The notes under the pieces were generated by a model. It ran no database searches. It was given only the letters and a program-made list of their open reading frames with translations, and was not told the origin of the DNA. A DNA stretch of 51,090 bases, taken from NCBI GenBank assembly GCA_001782015.1, contig MFNJ01000056.1, positions 1-51,090 on the forward strand. Reading direction: 5' to 3'. Shown here one piece after another: positions 28,696-38,275 of the stretch. Both the position numbers and the translations under genes were made by a program. Every line of letters begins with the position of its first letter. Within the stretch, counting starts at the first letter, position 1. This stretch comes from Candidatus Levybacteria bacterium RIFCSPHIGHO2_01_FULL_36_15 (GTDB lineage Bacteria; Patescibacteriota; Microgenomatia; Levybacterales; GWA1-39-11).

Positions 28696-29445
28696 TTACT
28701 TTTGAGATCTTTGTTTTTCCCAAAGCTTAGCATATGTAATAAACAAAGAAAAACTTTGATATATGCTTTCAATTATTCCTTCTGTTCCGTTCTTATATCC
28801 TTTCTCCGCAAAATATGATTTTAAAAAACCGGTTACCATTACCCTAGCAAATCTCCACCAGGACATTTTTGGATGGTTTGATGCAAATCTAAGATCGGCT
28901 TCAAACTCAGACCATTCATTTGTCTTGTTAAGCATTTTTGATAAATCACGATGCGTAAAGTGGAGAATAAATGATTTTACTTCAGAAAACTGTCCTTCTA
29001 TTTTGGGTGTCTCATGCACTTTGCCCTCCCAGCCTAAAATAAATTTTCTATAAAATAAACGCTGAACTTTGTCATAATATTTCCAGTCTTTATCAAAAAA
29101 AAATGTTTTTCTAGTGATAAAATAGCCGCCGACTCCGTTATCTTCTTTAAAATTTTTAATAATCTCTTTAACTTCGCTGTTAAAACCATAAGTTGCCCTC
29201 TCATCCGCGTCCAGATATAAAACCCAATTTCCTTTAGACTTTGAGAGAGCAAAATTGCGCTGGTCGGAAAAATTCACAAATTTATTAATGTATATTTTTG
29301 CTCCTGATTTTTTTGCAATATCTACTGTTCTATCTGTTGACTGGGAATCAACAACTATAATTTCAGAAGCCAGATCTTTAACTGACTCCAAGCAATCCTT
29401 TATAACATCTTCCTCGTTTTTGGTAAGTACGATTACCGATAACAT
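28696..29445 (-). CDS. GT2 glycosyltransferase, WaaE-like
   Basis: LSVIVLTKNEEDVIKDCLESV; VDSQSTDRT; LYLDADERATYGFNSEV; YFAEKGYKNGTEGIIESIYQSFSLFITYAKLWEKQR. Confidence 0.9.
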   Translation of the reverse strand: MLSVIVLTKNEEDVIKDCLESVKDLASEIIVVDSQSTDRTVDIAKKSGAKIYINKFVNFSDQRNFALSKSKGNWVLYLDADERATYGFNSEVKEIIKNFKEDNGVGGYFITRKTFFFDKDWKYYDKVQRLFYRKFILGWEGKVHETPKIEGQFSEVKSFILHFTHRDLSKMLNKTNEWSEFEADLRFASNHPKMSWWRFARVMVTGFLKSYFAEKGYKNGTEGIIESIYQSFSLFITYAKLWEKQRSQK

Positions 29446-29446
29446 C

Positions 29447-31783
29447 TTACTTTTTAATATACTTTTTATTAAAATTAAGTAAACCTAAAATAATTATTCC
29501 ACAAATACCAAATAAAGCAAGGTTAACACCAAGCTTATAACTTAAAGGCCTGTAAGAAAATTTAATTTTATGCTTGCCTTCTGGCACCACAATAGAGCGG
29601 AAAGCATAATCAGATCTGTAAATGGGTGTATTAACCCCATTAATTTCTGCTTCCCATCCGGGATAAAATACATCTGTTAGTATCAATAATCCTCTTTTAT
29701 CCGACCAGGTATTAATTTCTATCTGGTCTGCCGAATATTTGGTTATTTTAACATTACTTGCTATTTTATTTTCTTGTTTTACATTCAGGTCTTGTTCAAC
29801 AATAACCTCCTTGAAAGGCATAAACTTATTACTGAATAATGTGCTTAAAATCTTTGCGTCGTCTTTAATCACCCTGTATTTTCCTACAATAAAAGCTCTT
29901 GGAAAAACCTGTTTATTGTTATAGATTTCAAACTTATCATCTTTATAAATTTGCTCATATTTATTAGGATAATTCCAAAACGGAAATGCCCACACTGATT
30001 GTCCGTCTGAGACTTTATGTAAAACATACTTAATTCCCAAAAGATTTACTGCTCTTTGTGTATAGGATGAGTTAATCGGGAAAGTTACAACAGAGCGAGC
30101 CAGTTCTGAAAACTTACCGCTATTTACAAAAGCGATAAATTCTCCATATCTTTTTACATAAAGCGGATCATATCCATCCACTGATGGTAAATGGTAGTAA
30201 ACAGAGTTTTCCGCAGTAAAGTTTCCATAAACTCTATAGAAACCGGAAATATTGGGATAATAATCAGATATGGGAATATTGACAAAAACAAGATTTTTAG
30301 GATCAAAAGATTGCCACTTTGAAGAAAAGCGCAATAAATCAAAAGAAACTATAGCCAGCAAAATAAATGGAAGGACAAACAGTAGCTTTTTATTCTTTAA
30401 AAATATGGAGGATAGTATAAAGATACAAGACGCAATAAAAATAGATGTGGGTAAAATTAGATTGCTTTTTGCTATAGAGATTTTTGAAACATCAAGAAAT
30501 AATTTAAAGCTTACCACGCCCCACAAAATCAGAAAAAGAAGAAAAAACAAAGATAACCAAAATATTACTGCTTTTTTTCTGCTTTTGCCTATGTCACTGG
30601 TTAACTGATCCAGGCCAAACGCAGACAGCACCGCAATAGAAAAACTAAAAAGAACGATCACTCTGCTTGAAGCACTCGTTGACAGAACCGGAAGATGAAG
30701 CGCTACCAAAAAATCTGCCAGCGGTGTTCCATACGCAAGAAGTAAAGAAACCACAAATAATATTAAAAAGAAAATTGTATCTTTGAATTTTTTTTTAATT
30801 AAAATGAAGACTGCTAACATTAATGGCAATAAACCGGCATAAGCATTCCATTCCGCATAATGTCCAAACCAGTCATTTCTTGTAACCGGATTTCCGTAAA
30901 AATCGGGGCTTATAAGGGTAGGCAGATATCCCCAGGGAATTACTTCAAATTTCTGAAAAAGATCACTGCGGGTTGTCTGTGTATAAAATTCCAAAGACGG
31001 AAGAAGCTGCGGCAGGCAGAGGAGTAATCCAAAAAATGTATATAAAAAAAGGTTCACGCCTTCCCAGCTTCTTTTGTAAAGTAACATTTTATACACAATG
31101 TATGCAAAAACTGTCAGAAGCAAATATAAACTCGTTTGAAAATGCCCGCTGAAAAACGATAAAGGAATTGTAAAAGCAAGTAAGAATAAATATTTTCTTT
31201 GATTATTTTTGTAATATTCTTCTATTGAAAACAGGGCAAGGGGCAAAAAAAGTATGGCATAAGCCAAAGTAGCATAACCCATCCACGTTGTTATAAAACC
31301 GCAAAACATAAAGGAAACGGATGACATAAGTCTTGCGGGCTTACTGAAATTATTCAAACTTCTAATAAAAAAGTACATGAATATTCCGGCCAGAAGAGAC
31401 TGCAAAAGAACTAGAATACTCCACGCATCAACAAATTTGAAAAGCAGAAAAAGAAAATTAAAAGGAGAAAGTACAGCCGACTGGTAATTCGCAAGATGGG
31501 GAGTTCCGGAGAAACTGTATGGATTCCAAAGCGGTGTTACACCAAGAAGCCATTGTTCAATTGTAAAATGCCTCCAGGGGTATATTTGTGTAATAATATC
31601 CGGCATCGCGTTATTTTTAACTGGACCCCAAAATTTCTCATATGCGCTCCAGGGAGGAAAAAAATTCATCTGGTAATTTGAAGGGAAAGGAACCTTGCCT
31701 TTTAAAAAAAAGGGGGAGGAAAAGATAAACCAGACCGAAAAAATAAATAGTAAAGGCCAGTATTTATCCAGTAATTTAATCAT
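29447..31783 (-). CDS. YfhO-like membrane protein
   Basis: TPLWNPYSFSGTPHLANYQSAVLSPFN; C-term DVFYPGWEAEINGVNTPIYRSDYAFRSIVVPEGKHKIKFSYRPLSY. The track start at 31801 is TTG; ATG 31783 preferred. Confidence 0.85.
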   Translation of the reverse strand: MIKLLDKYWPLLFIFSVWFIFSSPFFLKGKVPFPSNYQMNFFPPWSAYEKFWGPVKNNAMPDIITQIYPWRHFTIEQWLLGVTPLWNPYSFSGTPHLANYQSAVLSPFNFLFLLFKFVDAWSILVLLQSLLAGIFMYFFIRSLNNFSKPARLMSSVSFMFCGFITTWMGYATLAYAILFLPLALFSIEEYYKNNQRKYLFLLAFTIPLSFFSGHFQTSLYLLLTVFAYIVYKMLLYKRSWEGVNLFLYTFFGLLLCLPQLLPSLEFYTQTTRSDLFQKFEVIPWGYLPTLISPDFYGNPVTRNDWFGHYAEWNAYAGLLPLMLAVFILIKKKFKDTIFFLILFVVSLLLAYGTPLADFLVALHLPVLSTSASSRVIVLFSFSIAVLSAFGLDQLTSDIGKSRKKAVIFWLSLFFLLFLILWGVVSFKLFLDVSKISIAKSNLILPTSIFIASCIFILSSIFLKNKKLLFVLPFILLAIVSFDLLRFSSKWQSFDPKNLVFVNIPISDYYPNISGFYRVYGNFTAENSVYYHLPSVDGYDPLYVKRYGEFIAFVNSGKFSELARSVVTFPINSSYTQRAVNLLGIKYVLHKVSDGQSVWAFPFWNYPNKYEQIYKDDKFEIYNNKQVFPRAFIVGKYRVIKDDAKILSTLFSNKFMPFKEVIVEQDLNVKQENKIASNVKITKYSADQIEINTWSDKRGLLILTDVFYPGWEAEINGVNTPIYRSDYAFRSIVVPEGKHKIKFSYRPLSYKLGVNLALFGICGIIILGLLNFNKKYIKK

Positions 31784-31824
31784 AGTTAATAATAAGTTCA
31801 ATTAAACATAAAGATTTTAGTTTT

Positions 31825-33510
31825 TTATCTCAGATTTAACTTTTGTTCTTTACGACTCGTAATCAAAAATATTAAACCATAAGTTATTATAATCAAAAAG
31901 GAAGAAACTGATAAAACGTTTGCAAACTTTCTCAATTTCGTATCTTCAAATTTTATACTCACATTATTTAATCCTTTTTCTAAATTGAAAGTAATAACTC
32001 CTCTGTTTAAAGGATCCTGAAATTGTACTGGAATTTCTCTGCCATTAACAATAACCGCCCAACCCGGAAAGTAGAGGGTATTTTCTCTGATACGACTCAG
32101 AGAGATAGAATCTATTTGATACTTGTGTTCAGTGGAATTTCTTGATTTTTCTGAAATTTTTGCTTCGCCGCTTATTACCTTAATCCTGAAGGAAGACCTG
32201 GCTTCCATAAATCTGACAGACCATATTGGAGAACTTTCTCCCGTATCGGTTGTTCCATCATAAATGCCTTCAAAAAAGTTATCAGGTTTATACAAAAAGC
32301 TCTTTGCATGCCAGTAATTCCTGTTTATAAGTAAAATCAATATAATAAATATAAGTAAAAAATATTTGGAAAACTTTCTTTTTGAAATATAATAAAAAAC
32401 AAATCCTCCTAAAACTGCTGTAGAAAAAATTGTAACATATAAGAATCTCCACGGAAACTGGAATTTTTGCAGGATTGTCACAGTTTCCCAGATTATGTCA
32501 GACTCCCTGAACATCAGGAAAGTGGAAATAACAAAAACTACCAGAAACAATAAGCAGAGTGCTGCCAATCTTCTATTTTTTTTAAAAAATTTCACTATTA
32601 GTAAGGGCGATAATAAAACTGATAGTATCTGCAGTAATCCTATTTGTACGCTAAACTGCCCGGTTATCCCATAACTCCAATCCCCGTATAAAAGATCTTT
32701 AAAGTTAACAAACCTTGATGTATACACTAAATCAGTAACGATATCACGAAGCGTGTATTTCCCTTCAAAATAAGCGGGCAGTAAAAAGAAAGATGAAAGA
32801 ATAAATCCAAAAAAAAGAGCCGCAATACTTTGCGCAAATAAATATTTATTTTTTGATATGTAAAAAAGGTATAAGACATATCCTGCTATTATCGGTAAAA
32901 ACATAACGGTAACTGCATTGTGCGCCAAAATTAAACCAACCATAGAAAATGATATTCCGGTAAAATACGGGTAATTTTTTATATCAAAGTATCTGTCTGG
33001 TTTAAGTTTGTAAATTTTTATAAGAAAGTATAAAACAAGCGGTGGAAATACAAATGCAACATGTTCACCGATATCTCCCCTTACATAAAGCTCAACAAAT
33101 CTGTAGGGCGCAAACATATATAAAATTGCCGCAACGAAACCAGCTTCCCGGCTTAAGAATTCTTTAACCCATAAATACATGGCAATTCCACTCAAAATAT
33201 ACGTCAATCCGTATACCAGCTTAACTGAATCAATAAGTGAAAAACCTAACACGTGGAATAAGGATGATATGTAGGAAGGCAGAGGATAAAGAAACATGAG
33301 TATAGGGTGTCCGTATCCCCAGTTTAAATTGCCTGCCCAGCGCGGAACTATATTTCCCTCAGACAAAGATTGATAAAAATTAGCGATTCTTGCCACATGA
33401 TCCTGCCCGTCATGAGTTAATGGTAATCCCGGATGAAAAAGATCAAGAAGAGGAATAATTCCCAAAAATATTATCAGCAGTAATAATAAATGCTCTTTAA
33501 TGATTTTCAT
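31825..33510 (-). CDS. 6-pyruvoyl-tetrahydropterin synthase-related (PTPS_related) membrane protein
   Basis: LTHDGQDHVARIANFYQSLSEGNIVPRWAGNLNWGYGHPILMFLYPLPSYISSLFH; polytopic; C-term YFPGWAVIVNGREIPV. Confidence 0.8.
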   Translation of the reverse strand: MKIIKEHLLLLLIIFLGIIPLLDLFHPGLPLTHDGQDHVARIANFYQSLSEGNIVPRWAGNLNWGYGHPILMFLYPLPSYISSLFHVLGFSLIDSVKLVYGLTYILSGIAMYLWVKEFLSREAGFVAAILYMFAPYRFVELYVRGDIGEHVAFVFPPLVLYFLIKIYKLKPDRYFDIKNYPYFTGISFSMVGLILAHNAVTVMFLPIIAGYVLYLFYISKNKYLFAQSIAALFFGFILSSFFLLPAYFEGKYTLRDIVTDLVYTSRFVNFKDLLYGDWSYGITGQFSVQIGLLQILSVLLSPLLIVKFFKKNRRLAALCLLFLVVFVISTFLMFRESDIIWETVTILQKFQFPWRFLYVTIFSTAVLGGFVFYYISKRKFSKYFLLIFIILILLINRNYWHAKSFLYKPDNFFEGIYDGTTDTGESSPIWSVRFMEARSSFRIKVISGEAKISEKSRNSTEHKYQIDSISLSRIRENTLYFPGWAVIVNGREIPVQFQDPLNRGVITFNLEKGLNNVSIKFEDTKLRKFANVLSVSSFLIIITYGLIFLITSRKEQKLNLR

Positions 33511-33513
33511 AAT

Positions 33514-33636
33514 TTATAGATATTTTTCAAGGAACTCAATTTCTTTTTTATAAACCTCTTGTGCTATATCATACTCCCAGCGACTATGATCCTGATTTTC
33601 AAGAATCTTATAAAACTGGTTTTCTCTTAAGGATAT
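33514..33636 (-). pseudogene. Start-less ORF fragment, possible gene remnant, downstream of and in frame with the 33646-34563 GT2
   Basis: Manual translation: ...TGA GCG CTA TAG ISLRENQFYKILENQDHSRWEYDIAQEVYKKEIEFLEKYL*; protein-like composition, no start codon. Confidence 0.35.
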
Positions 33637-33645
33637 CTATAGCGC

Positions 33646-34563
33646 TCATAAAGAATAACTCCCTTTTCCAAATCTTCTTAAATAAAAATCCATAACTCCT
33701 TTTTTTTGCCATTTTCTGCCATTTAAAAAAAAATTAACACTTTCTTTTATTAAAGAAAATTTAGTTCTTGTTGGAGCATATTTAAATCCAAACACGAGTC
33801 TGTTTCTTGTAATATAATAATCCTGTAAAGAAGATCCTGATCCGCCCGATGACCCAGCGTTTTTGTGCCAGATTACAGATTTTGGAGCAAAAACAATTTT
33901 ATATCCAATTTTTTTTACTCTTTGGCATAAATCATTGTCTTCATAATAAAGAAAATATTTTTCATTAAATAAACCTACTTTTTCTAAAACATCTCTTTTT
34001 ATCATCATGCAGCAACCGCTTGCAAACTCTGTTTCCTCTATTTTTTCAAACTGATCGTGATCTACCTCATCTACGCCTTTGTGATGCCCAATAAGATTAC
34101 TCCAATCCATTATTCCACCTGCATACCAGATAACTTTTCCCAAATCTTCTTTCTTGTATCTGCTTTTATGATACTCAAATCCTTTTGAAAAATATATTTT
34201 CGGAGAGACTATACCGATATTATCAGAGGAATCAATTGTTTTTAGCAGTTCATCAATAAAGTTTTTACTAACGGTTGTATCGTTGTTTAAAATAACAATA
34301 TGAGTCGCACCTTCTTTAAGAGCATGTTTTATACCAATATTATTTCCTCCTGAAAAACCTAAGCTTATTTCACTTCTGATAATTTTTAGCTTTCCTTTTG
34401 TGAATTGAAAGCTTCCGATTGAAAATTTTTCTTTTGATGCATTGTCAACAACCACTACAAACAACTCATTATCTTCTTTTTTCAAATTCTCGATAGATCC
34501 AAGACAATCCAGCGTATCTTTTTCTCCATTAAAATCTAATATAACGATCGCAATTTTATTCAT
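33646..34563 (-). CDS. GT2 glycosyltransferase (rhamnosyltransferase-like)
   Basis: IAIVILDFNGEKDTLDCLGSI; ILNNDTTVSKNFIDELL; YFLYYEDNDLCQRVKKIGYKIVFAPKSVIWHKNAGSSGGSGS. Confidence 0.9.
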   Translation of the reverse strand: MNKIAIVILDFNGEKDTLDCLGSIENLKKEDNELFVVVVDNASKEKFSIGSFQFTKGKLKIIRSEISLGFSGGNNIGIKHALKEGATHIVILNNDTTVSKNFIDELLKTIDSSDNIGIVSPKIYFSKGFEYHKSRYKKEDLGKVIWYAGGIMDWSNLIGHHKGVDEVDHDQFEKIEETEFASGCCMMIKRDVLEKVGLFNEKYFLYYEDNDLCQRVKKIGYKIVFAPKSVIWHKNAGSSGGSGSSLQDYYITRNRLVFGFKYAPTRTKFSLIKESVNFFLNGRKWQKKGVMDFYLRRFGKGSYSL

Positions 34564-34569
34564 GTAGCT

Positions 34570-35220
34570 CTATTCTGTAATTATATGAAGCCTCGCCTGA
34601 TCTATAATCGCGTTATCCCCAACTTCTGTCTTAAGTCTTACCTGATAGAGTTTATTTGCGTTAACCAGATTAAATGGTTTTGATACGAGTAATTTTGGCT
34701 GGCCTCCTGACATAGTAACCTGCGAATCCCAAACATAACTGCTGTCAGTAGCGTTATACAACACAATCCATATGATTTGATTTGCATTCGGAATACGGGC
34801 GGCAACTTCAAAAACAATCTTTTCTGTCTTTCCATATTTTGAGCCATCAACATACGCTGATAATCCAATCACGTCTTTCCAATCCAAAAAATTACCGGAA
34901 CCTGCTCCAAAAGTGACAAAATATTCTTTAACTCTTGCATTCTGTTCTTCTAAATCACTTGATACGGATGCATTTCCAATGGATGATTTATAAGAAGAAA
35001 GGGCTTCATCTATTCTAGCTACGCAATTTGGCGAACAATCATTTCCCAAAACAGGTGCAGACTTAATAACTTCAGACTCTTTATCGCTATTCCCTTTTAA
35101 ATTAGAATATTTATTCTGGAAAATAAAAAAATCCAAAACCAGCAGATTAACAAACATTAAAGTAAAGGCGCCTATAATCACCGGCTTAACTAAAGACCGA
35201 TTTCCTGACGTATTTTCCAT
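34570..35220 (-). CDS. N-terminally anchored exported protein with soluble beta-rich C-terminal region, unknown function
   Basis: Single N-terminal TM (PVIIGAFTLMFVNLLVLDFFIF) then ~180 aa soluble region (YVWDSQVTMSGGQPKLLVSKPFNLVNANKLYQVRLKTEVGDNAIIDQARLHIITE). Confidence 0.7.
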   Translation of the reverse strand: MENTSGNRSLVKPVIIGAFTLMFVNLLVLDFFIFQNKYSNLKGNSDKESEVIKSAPVLGNDCSPNCVARIDEALSSYKSSIGNASVSSDLEEQNARVKEYFVTFGAGSGNFLDWKDVIGLSAYVDGSKYGKTEKIVFEVAARIPNANQIIWIVLYNATDSSYVWDSQVTMSGGQPKLLVSKPFNLVNANKLYQVRLKTEVGDNAIIDQARLHIITE

Positions 35221-35221
35221 A

Positions 35222-36130
35222 TTAAATAAATTTTAATTTTAATCTTAACCAGGTTTTTTTAACTAAGTTCTTCGTATCCTCTCTTTTTTTTGTTAAAAAC
35301 CAGAACATAATTTCTTTATAGCTCTTTTTTATTTCTTCTTCTGCTTCAGTAAGTAAATTTTTATTGCTTATGTCCTTGAATTTCTGTTTTTCCCATATAC
35401 TGGCAAAGACTATAAAATGATAAAAACTCATGAAAAGTGAAAGCATTAAACCATGAAAACCATCTTTATATCCTTCTCTTGCAAAGAATCTGCTTAGAAA
35501 TTCCTTCAGCGGGAAACGAATCGCATCCAAATAATTAAAAATGTATCCGTCTTTAATAAGCTGTTCCGATTCATTTGGAACATAAATATCTTCAAGTTTC
35601 TGCAAAAATTGAGGTACTGTTTCGTAATTATAATGAATCAGATTTTCTTTGAGATATTCAGTTTCACCGCTCACTTTAATCATCTCATGAACATGTTCTT
35701 CTGGAAATTGACCTACCCCCTTTTTAAAAAGACGGAGTTGGTAATCAGGGTACCATCCGGTATGCTCTATCCATTTGCCAAAAATTATATTTTTTCTGGG
35801 AATCCAGTATCCCACCTTCTTATCAGGAGAATCAGTTATTTTTTTAATTTCTTCAGCAAGCTGCGGCAAAACACGCTCGTCAGCATCAAGATTTAAAATC
35901 CAATCATGCGTTGCTTTTAAAAAACCATAATTCTTATTGATATTCAGCATTTGGTTATTTGGCCTGGTAAATATTTTTGAAGTATATTTTTTGGCTATCT
36001 GAACAGTTTTATCAGTGGAAGAGTTGTCAATAAAAATAATTTCCTCAGCCCATTTTACTGATTCCAGACAGTCTTGAATTTTCTTTTCCTCATTACAGGC
36101 AGATATAACAACAGAAACTTTAGCTTTCAT
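35222..36130 (-). CDS. GT2 glycosyltransferase, WaaE-like
   Basis: VSVVISACNEEKKIQDCLESVKWAEEIIFIDNSSTDKT; LNLDADERVLPQL; FFAREGYKDGFHGLMLSLFMSFYHFIVFASIWEKQK. Confidence 0.9.
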   Translation of the reverse strand: MKAKVSVVISACNEEKKIQDCLESVKWAEEIIFIDNSSTDKTVQIAKKYTSKIFTRPNNQMLNINKNYGFLKATHDWILNLDADERVLPQLAEEIKKITDSPDKKVGYWIPRKNIIFGKWIEHTGWYPDYQLRLFKKGVGQFPEEHVHEMIKVSGETEYLKENLIHYNYETVPQFLQKLEDIYVPNESEQLIKDGYIFNYLDAIRFPLKEFLSRFFAREGYKDGFHGLMLSLFMSFYHFIVFASIWEKQKFKDISNKNLLTEAEEEIKKSYKEIMFWFLTKKREDTKNLVKKTWLRLKLKFI

Positions 36131-37575
36131 TTTTTAACATACAATACTTGTAAACCGTTTTTTATTTCATTTTTTGCCGATAAATAAATACCTGTCAGAT
36201 ATACTATACCACCAAATACAGCAATCAGTAAAAGACTGGTAAAATCATGTACGAACAACTTTGCGCTTGTGTAAACTATTGCACTCATAACAAGTGATGA
36301 TAAAAATGATTTGTATATGCTTCCAATCAAGTTAAAAACTACAATCTTTCTGACAAGATATACTGTCAGACAAATTGTTAATGTTACCAGAAATGAAGCA
36401 ATTGAAACTCCATTAAACCCGTACATTTTTATAAGAATTGGTGTAAGAACCCAAGTCAGAATTGTCCACAGAACCATAAGTTTAAGCGTGGTTTTAACCT
36501 TGCCTGTTGAATCCAGCACATTCACCAAAATACCTGATATTGATGACACTAAAGCATTTAAACAGAAAAACACAAGGCTTATTAAAGCCGGTTCCCATTT
36601 ATTATGCCATTTGGGAAAATAATTTATTATATAAGGAGCGGTAATAATTATTCCAAAAAGTATTGGAAACATTGCCGCACTCACAAAAAATAAGGACTTT
36701 TCAATTGCTCGTCTTAAGGAAATAGTATCATCCTGAATTCTTGCGTAAGCCGCAAAGGTTACTTTGGTAACACTGTCAACAACATACCTGAACACAAAAA
36801 ATGCAAGCCTTTGGGCAAAGCCTATATAGCCGATTTCGGTAAAAGAAAGAAATTTAGTAAGTATTACCGTTAACAAGTCATCTTTAATGGTTGCCAAAAT
36901 ATTTTTAAGTTGAAATTGTGCGCCAAATTTTAAATGATGAAGGGCCTGCCTGTTAATTCCAAAACTCAACTTCCACGGGGAAACATAATAATAAAATGGT
37001 ATACCCACTAAAGACGATACAAGAAAAGCCCATGTAAAACTGTCTAATCCGTGTCTGGTAAGAACAAGAACAATAAGGATAACATTGAAAGTTAAAGATT
37101 CCGCAATTTGGGGTATAACAAGCCTTTGAAATTTGATATTTCTTTCAAGAAGGATTGACGGAATTACTTTAAAAGATGAAAGAAAGATTGAGAAAACCAG
37201 AACCAGCAAAAGCCGTAAAGCATCTTGATTTAACTTAAAGAATGAAACAAAAACACTTTGCAGAACAAACACTATTAAAAAAACAAAAAAAGTCAGGGAG
37301 GATTGAATTGTAAAACTTGTTGTTAAGTCTGCCTGTTCAAGTTTTTCTTTTTTCTGCACAAGAGAGGCTCCAAGACCAAAGTCCGTAAAAAAACTTATTA
37401 CTCTTTGTATAGCAATAACAGCCGTATATATTCCCAAATCTCTTGCAGGAAGCTCCGTTGAAATCAGCAGGAAAGATGCAAAGGAGATTATATTTAAAAC
37501 TAACGTTCTAGATATTAAGACTAGAATACCATGAGCTGATTTTTTGCCTATAGTAGCAGTATCAAAATCTTCCAT
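36127..37575 (-). CDS. Polysaccharide flippase (Wzx/MATE-like)
   Basis: 482 aa polytopic; ARDLGIYTAVIAIQRVISFFTDFGLGASLVQKKEKLEQADLTTSFTIQ typical of oligosaccharide flippases. Confidence 0.88.
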   Translation of the reverse strand: MEDFDTATIGKKSAHGILVLISRTLVLNIISFASFLLISTELPARDLGIYTAVIAIQRVISFFTDFGLGASLVQKKEKLEQADLTTSFTIQSSLTFFVFLIVFVLQSVFVSFFKLNQDALRLLLVLVFSIFLSSFKVIPSILLERNIKFQRLVIPQIAESLTFNVILIVLVLTRHGLDSFTWAFLVSSLVGIPFYYYVSPWKLSFGINRQALHHLKFGAQFQLKNILATIKDDLLTVILTKFLSFTEIGYIGFAQRLAFFVFRYVVDSVTKVTFAAYARIQDDTISLRRAIEKSLFFVSAAMFPILFGIIITAPYIINYFPKWHNKWEPALISLVFFCLNALVSSISGILVNVLDSTGKVKTTLKLMVLWTILTWVLTPILIKMYGFNGVSIASFLVTLTICLTVYLVRKIVVFNLIGSIYKSFLSSLVMSAIVYTSAKLFVHDFTSLLLIAVFGGIVYLTGIYLSAKNEIKNGLQVLYVKK

Positions 37576-38275
37576 TCTTCAAATCCCACCAGAGAATAAA
37601 ACTTTCAAGAACCGCTCTCACAACAACGGCAACATTACCTCCGCTTTGGTCGCCAAACTTTCTTGAGTAATGACTTACTTCAACTTCCTTGATGGTCAAT
37701 TTTTTCTTTTTTGCTTTGGCAAGTATCTCTGTTGTTATCATTGCTCCTTCTGATCTTAACGGAGTGATAGACTCAACTGCTTTGCGGGTAAACATTTTAA
37801 AACCGCAGTCTATATCTTTGAAGTAAAATCTAAAGAAGACATAATCCCAAACTCGCAGCATTTGCATGAGAAGATGCCTGATATAATTATCTTTTCTTTT
37901 TTTTCTGAAACCTATAACCATGTCAAATTCATCAATATAGTCCGTGAATTTTGTAACCTCGGAAAAATCAAACTGGCCATCTCCATCCGTAAAGACCACA
38001 TACTTATATGAAGCATTCAAAAATCCTTCTTTCAGAGCTGACCCATATCCTCTGTTGGGAATATGGGATACCATTCTCAGATTTTTATTTTTGTGAACTA
38101 GTTCCTGTGCTTTTTTAAGCGTACCGTCAGATGAACCGTCATCCACCATGATGATTTCCCACTTCTGGGCTACTTGCTCTGCCACTTCAATAGCCGGCCT
38201 TATAACATTTTCTATGTTTTTTTCTTCATTCCAGAAAGGAAAAAATATTGAAAGTTCAGGAAGTTTTTTATTCAT
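37562..38275 (-). CDS. GT2 glycosyltransferase (DPM1-like)
   Basis: LSIFFPFWNEEKNIENVIRPAI; MVDDGSSDGTLKKA; FTDGDGQFDFSEV; DIDCGFKMFTRKAVE. Confidence 0.9.
   Translation of the reverse strand: MNKKLPELSIFFPFWNEEKNIENVIRPAIEVAEQVAQKWEIIMVDDGSSDGTLKKAQELVHKNKNLRMVSHIPNRGYGSALKEGFLNASYKYVVFTDGDGQFDFSEVTKFTDYIDEFDMVIGFRKKRKDNYIRHLLMQMLRVWDYVFFRFYFKDIDCGFKMFTRKAVESITPLRSEGAMITTEILAKAKKKKLTIKEVEVSHYSRKFGDQSGGNVAVVVRAVLESFILWWDLKNGRF

Noticed and set aside
30270-30608. 112 aa plus-strand ORF
   Set aside because: Antisense to the YfhO-like gene; Lys-rich translation mirrors the hydrophobic TM codons on the other strand.
33636-33660. Stop-codon recoding (TGA as Gly, as in Gracilibacteria/Absconditabacteria) to extend the GT2
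   Set aside because: Many genes in the window end cleanly at TGA and a TAG follows two codons later, so recoding is not supported.
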